A DNA stretch of 11,204 nucleotides, taken from an uncultured Sutterella sp. Its GTDB lineage: Bacteria > Pseudomonadota > Gammaproteobacteria > Burkholderiales > Burkholderiaceae_F. The stretch lies in contig CAJKCQ010000068.1 of NCBI GenBank assembly GCA_905198475.1, forward strand, positions 1-11,204, given 5' to 3'. The notes under the pieces are model-generated. The model did not search any database and was not told where the DNA came from. It worked only from the letters and a program-made list of their open reading frames with translations. Every line of letters starts with the position of its first letter. The stretch's first letter is position 1. Positions 6,718-11,204 of the stretch are shown here, one piece after another. Both the position numbers and the translations under genes were made by a program.

Positions 6718-7290
6718 ATGGAATTCCGCACCGCCACCCCCGAAGACGCCGAGGCGCTCCTCGCCGTCTATGCCGAGTACATCGACACCAACATCACGTT
6801 CGATTACGCGCTCCCCTCGGTCGAGGAGTTCGCCGGGCGCATCCGCGGGATTCTTGAGTTCTACCCCTACCTCGTCGCCGAGGAGGAGGGCCGCATCCTC
6901 GGCTACGCCTACGCGCACCGCCACATGGAGCGCGCCGCCTATCAGTGGAATGCCGAGCTCTCGGTCTATCTCGCGAAGTCCGCGGCCGGCCGGGGCTTGG
7001 GGACGAGGCTCTACCGGGCGCTTCTTGAGCTTCTCGAGCGCCAGGGCGTGCGCTCGGCCTTCGGCTGCGTCACGTCGCCCAACCCGCCTTCGGAGCGCCT
7101 CCACCTGCGCCTCGGCTTTGAGCTCGTCGGCATGTACAGGTTGGCCGGTTGGAAGAACGGCCAATGGCATTCGGTGAGCTGGTTCCAGAAGTTCCTCGGA
7201 ACGCATGACCTTGATCCGCAGCCGCCCGTCGCCTTCAAGACGCTCCCCGACGATTTCGTCGCCTGCGTCCTTGAGCGCGCGGCCCATTGA
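6718..7290 (+). CDS. GNAT N-acetyltransferase, phosphinothricin acetyltransferase-like
   Basis: A 190-residue GNAT enzyme that would transfer an acetyl group from acetyl-CoA to an amine. Its opening, FRTATPEDAEALLAVYAEYI followed by TNITFDY, is typical of the phosphinothricin/methionine sulfone acetyltransferase (Pat/Bar, YncA/MddA) group. The acetyl-CoA loop is SAAGRGLGTR (88-97). Glu80 in ELSVYL occupies the strand that carries the catalytic Glu in this group. The end of the fold reads LHLRLGFELVGMYRLAGWKNGQWHS in family style. About 30 residues beyond the usual end (after KFLG) have no obvious counterpart. The ATG at 6718 is chosen because homology starts there; an in-frame ATG at 6676 would add 14 residues. 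Neither has a good Shine-Dalgarno sequence. A housekeeping detoxification role for amino-acid analogues is likely, but the substrate cannot be read from the sequence. Confidence 0.88.
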   Translation: MEFRTATPEDAEALLAVYAEYIDTNITFDYALPSVEEFAGRIRGILEFYPYLVAEEEGRILGYAYAHRHMERAAYQWNAELSVYLAKSAAGRGLGTRLYRALLELLERQGVRSAFGCVTSPNPPSERLHLRLGFELVGMYRLAGWKNGQWHSVSWFQKFLGTHDLDPQPPVAFKTLPDDFVACVLERAAH

Positions 7291-7308
7291 CAGCCCAGGC
7301 CTCCTCTT

Positions 7309-7348
7309 TTTGAGCTCCTTTGAGCCGCTTTGAGCGCCTCTGAACGCT
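7309..7348 (+). repeat. Four degenerate 10-bp direct repeats (TTTGAGCNNC)
   Basis: Successive 10-mers read TTTGAGCTCC, TTTGAGCCGC, TTTGAGCGCC and TCTGAACGCT with no gaps. An inverted copy, CTCAAAGCG, follows at 7359-7367 and can pair with CGCTTTGAG at 7326-7334. The array starts 19 bases after the acetyltransferase stop. Its period equals one helical turn. It is not followed by a T-run, so it is not a standard terminator. Confidence 0.6.
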
Positions 7349-7604
7349 TCCGGAAAGCCTCAAAGCGCATCGGCGGCGTTTGCGCATTTCACGCCCGTCC
7401 GTCGGTCTGCGGCGTAGTTTCCCGTCTGCCCGATCGGAGGGCCGCCGCCCATCCATCCATCCGCTGCGCCCGCAGCTCAAGAGCCAAGAGCAGGGCGGAC
7501 CGGTCCGGTCCGTTCTCCCGGCGCATTCCTTCTTCGTCACCATTGCGTCAAGCGGGAAAAGGCGCATTCCGAATGAAGGCGCATCCATTGACCTCGTTTC
7601 CACC

Positions 7605-7620
7605 TACGCATGAATGCGTA
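7605..7620. promoter_or_regulatory. Perfect inverted repeat, candidate operator
   Basis: TACGCAT-GA-ATGCGTA is a perfect 7-bp inverted repeat with a 2-base centre. Its right edge overlaps TATGAT (7619-7624), a good -10-like hexamer. TTGACC (7588-7593) lies upstream, but the 25-base spacing is too long for a sigma-70 pair. It is located about 170 bases upstream of the main transporter promoter. Symmetry of this size suggests binding of a dimeric regulator. Confidence 0.5.
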
Positions 7621-7776
7621 TGATGTCCGGGAACGCCCTTGGCCGGAAAAAGGACGGAAACCCCACCGGGAAATCCCGCGCAATGGCGCCGACCTCTGTG
7701 ATTCCTAGTGCTGTGCGGGTGTGCGGCTTATTCACCAAAATGGTGCGGTTTTCCCTTAAATAGGGAGTTTCGCCCA

Positions 7777-7804
7777 TTGAACGCATTTAAGTCGTACCTA
7801 GAAT
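7777..7804 (+). promoter_or_regulatory. Probable sigma-70 promoter of the transporter gene
   Basis: TTGAAC (7777-7782) and TAGAAT (7799-7804) are separated by 16 bases; each differs from consensus at one or two positions. The predicted transcript start is near 7811, giving a leader of about 65 bases before the ATG at 7875. A weak dyad (TTGAA, then TTTAA) overlaps the -35 but is too degenerate to call an FNR box. Confidence 0.6.
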
Positions 7805-7874
7805 ACGGAAATCCGCCTAGAAGAGCGGGAATAAAAACACCCACCCGAATACCGACCAAAGGAAACCTCCAATC

Positions 7875-9146
7875 ATGACGTTTGAAATGTGGGCCGCCAT
7901 AGCGGTCGTCTGCGTTACCGTTTACGGTTTGCTCAAGCGCTGGGAGACGCGCCTCGTTCTCCTCGCTTCGGGCTTTGCGATGTGCCTCCTCGCGCTCAAC
8001 CCCGTCGCGGCCTTCCAACAGTTCGACAAGTCGATGACGAACGCCTCGCTCATCGTCGTGATCTGCTCGGCGATGGGCTTCGCGCGCGTGATGACGATCA
8101 CCGGGTGCGACCTGCACCTCGTGCGCCTTCTGACGAAGCCTCTGAACCGCCTCGGCATCGTGCTTCTGCCCTGCTGCATGATCGTCACGGGCATCGTCTC
8201 GCTCGCGATCTCCTCGCTCGCGGGCATGTGCGCCGCCATCGGCCCGACGATCTGCGCGCTCATGATCCGCGCGGGCTTCCGTCCGGCGATGGCCGCCTGC
8301 ACGGTGATCGCCTCGACGCTGCCGTCCTTCTGGTCGCCCGGATCCTCGCACAACGGCTTCGTCGCGAAGATCGCCGAATGGCCGATCATGGACTACCTCA
8401 CCTACACGGGCACCCGCACGCTCCTCATCTCGATCGTCTGCATCGTGCTGATGGTCCTCTGCTGCCTCATCTTCGGCGACTACAAGAAGGGCGGCTTTGA
8501 GAACGACGGCGTCAATGACGGCGCGCAGAAGGTGGAGCTTCCCGCCACGCCCAATCTCCTCTGGGCTTTCGCGCCGCTCCTTCCGGTCGTGCTCCTCTTC
8601 GTGGTCGCGATCTGCTTCCCTGAGGTGAAGGTCTCGGTCGCCACCGCCATGCTGATCGGCGTGATCTACACGATGCTCGTCACCCGCGTGAATCCTGCCG
8701 AACTCACGAAGCGCTTCTTCGACGGCATGGGCCACGGCTACGGCTCCATCCTCGGCCTCATCATCGCCGCGGGCGTCTTCGCGGCCGGTCTGCGCGCCTG
8801 CGGCGTGATCGACGTGTTCGTCGAGGCGCTTAAAGGCTCGTCCGACCTCGCGAAGTTGGGCGCCGCGGTCGGCCCCTACATCCTCGGCGTCATGACAGGT
8901 TCGGGCGACGCCGCGGCCTTCGCCTTCAATGAAGCCGTCACCCCGCACGCCGCTGCCTTCGGCCTCACGATCCCCGACCTCGGGTACCTCGCGAGCGTGG
9001 CGGCCACCTTCGGCCGCGTCTCCTCGCCGCTCGCCGCCGGCGTGATCGTCATCTCCGGCATCGCCGGCGTGAGCCCGATCGAGGTGATCAAGCGCAGCGC
9101 TCCGGTGCAGATCTGCACGCTCGCCTTCCTCTTCTTCATCAGTTGA
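7875..9146 (+). CDS. dcuC: DcuC-family C4-dicarboxylate transporter
   Basis: A 423-residue inner-membrane carrier with about ten to twelve hydrophobic segments. It matches the DcuC/C4-dicarboxylate anaerobic carrier group, whose members exchange or export succinate, fumarate, malate or aspartate during anaerobic growth. E. coli DcuC is slightly longer (about 460). Family-type features are the loop SFWSPGSSHNGF (151-162) in the first half, the pseudo-repeat MTGSGDAAAFAFNE (340-353) in the second, and ATFGRVSSPLAAG (377-389). A short hydrophilic stretch (201-225) marks the cytoplasmic linker between halves. AAAGGA ends 11 bases before the ATG, a slightly long but usable spacing. It is a single-gene transcript with its own promoter and terminator. 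Substrate is inferred from family; transport of a related dicarboxylate or of aspartate is equally possible, so the symbol is a family label. Confidence 0.85.
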   Translation: MTFEMWAAIAVVCVTVYGLLKRWETRLVLLASGFAMCLLALNPVAAFQQFDKSMTNASLIVVICSAMGFARVMTITGCDLHLVRLLTKPLNRLGIVLLPCCMIVTGIVSLAISSLAGMCAAIGPTICALMIRAGFRPAMAACTVIASTLPSFWSPGSSHNGFVAKIAEWPIMDYLTYTGTRTLLISIVCIVLMVLCCLIFGDYKKGGFENDGVNDGAQKVELPATPNLLWAFAPLLPVVLLFVVAICFPEVKVSVATAMLIGVIYTMLVTRVNPAELTKRFFDGMGHGYGSILGLIIAAGVFAAGLRACGVIDVFVEALKGSSDLAKLGAAVGPYILGVMTGSGDAAAFAFNEAVTPHAAAFGLTIPDLGYLASVAATFGRVSSPLAAGVIVISGIAGVSPIEVIKRSAPVQICTLAFLFFIS

Positions 9147-9166
9147 CCGAGCGGAAGCCTCCGGCG

Positions 9167-9194
9167 CGCGGACCATCCTTTTCTAGGGTCCGCG
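9167..9194. repeat. Perfect 8-bp hairpin downstream of the transporter
   Basis: CGCGGACC (9167-9174) pairs with GGTCCGCG (9187-9194) around a 12-base loop, 20 bases after the transporter stop. No T-run follows. It may protect the mRNA 3' end or help the terminator that follows. Confidence 0.55.
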
Positions 9195-9215
9195 GACCGG
9201 ACGCCTTCACCCAAG

Positions 9216-9250
9216 AACGGCCGGGCGCCTGCGGGCTTCCCGGCCGTTTT
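9216..9250 (+). terminator. Rho-independent terminator of the transporter gene
   Basis: AACGGCCGGG (9216-9225) and CCCGGCCGTT (9239-9248) form a perfect 10-bp GC-rich stem with a 13-base loop, followed by more T (9249-9250, then GCGTTT). On the opposite strand the stem is followed by CTTGGG, so it serves the plus strand better, though it also lies between convergent genes. Confidence 0.82.
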
Positions 9251-9254
9251 GCGT

Positions 9255-9431
9255 TTACTTTCGAATCACCGCGGACGTCTTCGGCGCAGCGGGAGAAGGC
9301 GTGATCAAGGAGGGCGGCGGGATCGTCGAGAAGCCCGCAGCCCCGCCGCGCTCGACGTACGGGACCTCGGAGGAGCGGAAGATGGAGTCAGGCTTCCAGG
9401 CCGCTCTCTTGGCGGGCGCTCTGCGAGGCAT
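9255..9431 (-). CDS. Short open frame overlapping the 3' end of the YczE-type gene; doubtful
   Basis: A 58-codon frame begins MPRRAPAKRAAWKPDSIFRS and ends VIRK-TAA at 9255. Its first third overlaps the end of the membrane protein gene in another frame. Beyond that gene's stop, codons in this frame keep a strong G/C preference in third position, like real genes here. It may be an alternative tail of the membrane protein reached by a frameshift, a small gene, or chance in GC-rich DNA. No Shine-Dalgarno sequence was seen and no family is recognised. Confidence 0.25.
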   Translation of the reverse strand: MPRRAPAKRAAWKPDSIFRSSEVPYVERGGAAGFSTIPPPSLITPSPAAPKTSAVIRK

Positions 9432-10155
9432 CCGCCGCCGGCTCCTTGGGCGTCGCGCGGGCGCAGAGGTCCACTTCGCGGGGCTCCTCGACCTCGGCGG
9501 AGCGGGAAGAGACGAAGCGGTTCGCGAGCCGGTCGATCCATTTGGCGAAGAGTCCGATCATCACCGCGGAGACGAGCGTGCCTTCGCGGATCCCAATCAC
9601 GTGCCCGACGGCGCAGAGGCCCAACGCAGCGGCGACGGCGGCGAGGGTGAGGTCATTGGCGATCTTCATCGCGCCGAAGGAGCTCTTGAAGCGCGCGGCC
9701 ACCGCGATCACGAAGCCTTCACCCGGCTGCACGATGGTCTTCGAGCGGATCTGCATCACGATGCCCAACGCGAGGACGAGGTTCCCGAAGACGGAAAGGA
9801 GCAGGGCGAGGGGCCAGTTCGCCGGGTGCACTCCCGAGAGGAGGCGCATCGAGAGGTCGATGAAGAACCCGAAGACGCAGCCGACGGGGAGCTGAATGAG
9901 GTTCGTCACCGGCCAGCGGCGGCCGAGGACGAGGATCTGGCCCGCAACGAAGAAGAAGTTGAGGAGGATCGTGCAGGTGCCGAAGGTGAGGCCCGAAATT
10001 GCGGAGGCCGTGTAGGGAACCGTCGAAATCGGCGTCGTACCGATGTCGGCCACCGTCGTGAAGGCGATGCCGAGCGAGGCGAGGAACATGCCGGCGGTGA
10101 GAAGCGCCGAGCGGGCGAAGAGGTGTTGGAAGCGGGTGCGGGTGGAGGAGGACAT
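9388..10155 (-). CDS. YczE/YitT-like (DUF6198-type) integral membrane protein
   Basis: A 255-residue inner-membrane protein. It has about six hydrophobic segments (roughly 17-35, 48-73, 84-106, 115-136, 168-188, 194-207). The first is followed by the signature ADIGTTPISTVPY (36-48) and LTFGTCTILLNFFFV, which places it in the YczE/YyaS group, also annotated as DUF6198. No transport substrate or enzymatic activity is established for this group. The last 40 residues are hydrophilic, acidic then Ala/Gln/Ser-rich, and probably a cytoplasmic tail. The start region has no Shine-Dalgarno; the bases before the ATG are pyrimidine-rich (CCTCCTCTAG). It lies 138 bases downstream of a Crp/Fnr-type regulator on the same strand, with a perfect palindrome between, so control by that regulator is plausible. 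It converges on the dicarboxylate carrier. Confidence 0.85.
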   Translation of the reverse strand: MSSSTRTRFQHLFARSALLTAGMFLASLGIAFTTVADIGTTPISTVPYTASAISGLTFGTCTILLNFFFVAGQILVLGRRWPVTNLIQLPVGCVFGFFIDLSMRLLSGVHPANWPLALLLSVFGNLVLALGIVMQIRSKTIVQPGEGFVIAVAARFKSSFGAMKIANDLTLAAVAAALGLCAVGHVIGIREGTLVSAVMIGLFAKWIDRLANRFVSSRSAEVEEPREVDLCARATPKEPAADASQSARQESGLEA

Positions 10156-10224
10156 CTAGAGGAGGCTGCGGGTCAGGCGTTTCGCGGGAGGGAGCCGCAT
10201 TTCACACCGCTTTCGCCTGCGCTG

Positions 10225-10242
10225 CTGTTGAGTGCTCAACAG
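10225..10242. promoter_or_regulatory. Perfect 18-bp palindrome, candidate operator
   Basis: CTGTTGAG-TG-CTCAACAG is a perfect 8-bp inverted repeat with a 2-base centre, 70 bases upstream of the membrane protein start. The core TTGA-N4-TCAA resembles Crp/Fnr-family sites, which usually have TTGA-N6-TCAA, so the spacing is two bases short. A related sequence, TTGAGTGCAA, lies on the minus strand at 11178-11169 upstream of the regulator gene. No T-run follows, so it is not an intrinsic terminator. Confidence 0.6.
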
Positions 10243-10293
10243 TTCCAGAGAATTTGCTCTCCTCTGCGCGCTTCAGCCTGGGCGCTCGGGGCC

Positions 10294-11055
10294 TCACATT
10301 TGGGTGCGGGCGAGCGAAGCATAGTGTTCCGAAGGTGTGGGCTCTGCCGTGAGGCCCGCGGGCGCTCCGTTGCCCCAGTCTCGCACGGATTCGAAGACCC
10401 GCCCGTGAACGTAGAGCCGGCGGCCGTCCTTCCGGGCGTCCCCGGCCTTCACCCAGGCGTTGAGCTTGGTGCTCACCCACGAGCGGTCGGCGGAGAGAAA
10501 CTGCGCGGCCTCCGTCACGGTGAGTCCCAAAGGACAGAGATTCCAGTCGTCCGGGCGGAGTTCGCCGGAGCTCGTGATGACGGTGAGGAGAAGGACTCGC
10601 AGACGCTCCTCGAGCTCGAGCGTGAAGCGCACGAGCATGCCTTCCAGCGCCGACTCCTCCTTGAGGATCGCGAGGTCGGCGTAGATCTCCATCAGACGGA
10701 CGTCGCTGCGCAGAGCCTGCAGGAAGGTCTCGCGCGGGAGGACGAGGACGGTCGAGGGCCGCAGGAACGTCATCACGACGTTCACGCGGTGGGGGTTGAG
10801 GGCGGAAAGGTCGCCCATCGAGCGCCCCGGCGCGAGGAGTCCGAAGACGTGCGCCGCGCCGCGCGGGTCGGTGGCCGAGACCGTCGCGAGACCGGCGGTG
10901 AGAAGGCCCACCACGGCGTCGGGCCTCTCGCCCCCGTGCGGCATGAAGGCGCCCTTGGCGAAGCGCCGCGCCTCGCCCGCGCGCTCGAAGATCTCCCGAA
11001 TCGCCTGCGGCTCGGGCGGAAAAACCCAGGGCCGCGTGCGGAAGGCCTGCCGCAT
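10294..11055 (-). CDS. Crp/Fnr-family transcriptional regulator
   Basis: A 253-residue regulator. Residues about 15-120 form the cyclic-nucleotide-binding-type beta barrel, with FGLLAPGRSMGDLSALN (71-87) at the place of the phosphate-binding cassette. The residue pattern there does not match the cAMP-binding consensus well, so the effector is unknown. A long dimerisation helix spans about 125-160. The winged helix-turn-helix is at 177-222 (GLTVTEAAQFLSADRSWVST, then a wing with GRRLYVHG). The only cysteine is Cys174, so the iron-sulphur cluster ligands of true FNR are absent. The ATG at 11055 is chosen because AAGGAG lies 7 bases upstream; the longer in-frame start at 11142 adds an unlike Arg-rich stretch. 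The tail after residue 225 is extra compared with most relatives. It may act on the palindromes at 10225-10242 and 11169-11178. Confidence 0.88.
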   Translation of the reverse strand: MRQAFRTRPWVFPPEPQAIREIFERAGEARRFAKGAFMPHGGERPDAVVGLLTAGLATVSATDPRGAAHVFGLLAPGRSMGDLSALNPHRVNVVMTFLRPSTVLVLPRETFLQALRSDVRLMEIYADLAILKEESALEGMLVRFTLELEERLRVLLLTVITSSGELRPDDWNLCPLGLTVTEAAQFLSADRSWVSTKLNAWVKAGDARKDGRRLYVHGRVFESVRDWGNGAPAGLTAEPTPSEHYASLARTQM

Positions 11056-11168
11056 GCCGTTTCTCCTTCTTTGGTGTTGGGCAGGAAAGATAGCAGAGCT
11101 CGGAAGCGGCCGGAAACGGGCGGCCAACGACGTCGGCCGCACGCTTTTGCCTTAACTTCCCAGAAAAG

Positions 11169-11178
11169 TTGCACTCAA
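11169..11178 (-). promoter_or_regulatory. Partial copy of the 10225-10242 palindrome upstream of the regulator
   Basis: On the minus strand this reads TTGAGTGCAA, sharing the 8-mer TTGAGTGC with the perfect palindrome between the regulator and the membrane protein gene; it lacks only the two bases TC before AA. It lies about 115 bases upstream of the regulator ATG. A possible -35 (TTGAGT) coincides with it, but the matching -10 is poor. An autoregulatory site is a hypothesis. Confidence 0.35.
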
Positions 11179-11204
11179 GCACTATGAGACTTGCAGAAAG
11201 GTCA

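Larger units (their letters stand above)
7291..7874. other. 584-base intergenic region upstream of the transporter
   Basis: No convincing gene is present. The region contains the 10-bp repeats at 7309-7348, a perfect palindrome CGGACCGGTCCG at 7496-7507, copies of GGCGCATTCC at 7520-7529 and 7561-7570 with a shorter form (GGCGCATCC) at 7578-7586, the palindrome at 7605-7620, a short stem CACCA-AAA-TGGTG at 7733-7745 and the promoter at 7777-7804. From about 7735 the sequence becomes AT-rich, as expected of a promoter zone. The length and number of symmetric sites suggest complex control of the transporter or an unrecognised small RNA. Confidence 0.5.

Noticed and set aside
7309..7367. CRISPR array
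   Set aside because: Repeats of 10 bp without spacers are not a CRISPR array, and no cas genes are present.
7449..7462. CCAT tetranucleotide repeat as a phase-variable tract
   Set aside because: Only three full copies, outside any gene and away from the promoter, so it is probably chance.
7728..9176. 482-codon minus-strand open frame opposite the transporter
   Set aside because: Its product is dominated by Asp, Glu, Arg, His and Ala, typical of the reverse strand of a membrane protein gene; the plus frame is a clear carrier.
10294..11055. True FNR oxygen sensor
   Set aside because: The N-terminal cysteines needed for the iron-sulphur cluster are missing; only Cys174 is present.
9301..11187. 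628-codon plus-strand open frame opposite the membrane protein and regulator genes
   Set aside because: It is an antisense shadow in GC-rich DNA: composition is Glu/Arg/Ala/Gly-rich and low complexity, with no domain, while the minus strand encodes two recognisable families.

Overview
The window looks like a chromosomal segment of a high-GC proteobacterium. Codon style, the anaerobic C4-dicarboxylate carrier and the Crp/Fnr regulator suggest a gut betaproteobacterium of the Sutterella/Parasutterella type; this is a guess from gene style, not a match. A defence-type island of lower GC occupies the left half.

Left half (1-5272, all minus strand). Read in transcription order, there is a small protein with two ribbon-helix-helix-like units (5272-4892), a large SNF2-type helicase with a PLD-like N-terminus (4904-1647), a DUF4391 protein (1650-1012) and a type III-style adenine DNA methyltransferase gene, mod (994 to about 171). 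The first three genes overlap end to start and the fourth follows after 17 bases with a good ribosome binding site, so they form one operon. The mod gene is broken twice. It has lost one base in a run of eight A (776-783), and at about position 171 its homology stops at what looks like the end of an insertion sequence, whose transposase start lies at 47-1. In most relatives a type III restriction subunit (res) follows mod; here it would lie beyond the inserted element, outside the window.

Middle (5273-7290). A proline-rich and very basic protein with a C-terminal helix-turn-helix (minus) is divergent from a phosphinothricin-acetyltransferase-like GNAT enzyme (plus). The spacer of about 380 bases between them carries two strong hairpins back to back.

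Right half (7291-11204). A 584-base intergenic region holds 10-bp-periodic repeats, a perfect palindrome and a good sigma-70 promoter (7777-7804). It leads into a DcuC-type dicarboxylate carrier (7875-9146) ended by a clear terminator. Convergent to it are a YczE/DUF6198-type membrane protein (10155-9388) and, upstream of that on the same strand, a Crp/Fnr-family regulator (11055-10294). The spacer between these two contains a perfect 18-bp palindrome, part of which recurs upstream of the regulator, suggesting that the regulator may control itself and the membrane protein.

Base composition shifts in three steps, judged by eye: AT-rich in the insertion sequence and mod, intermediate in the helicase, GC-rich from about 5300 onward. 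This supports a transferred, mosaic island next to host genes.
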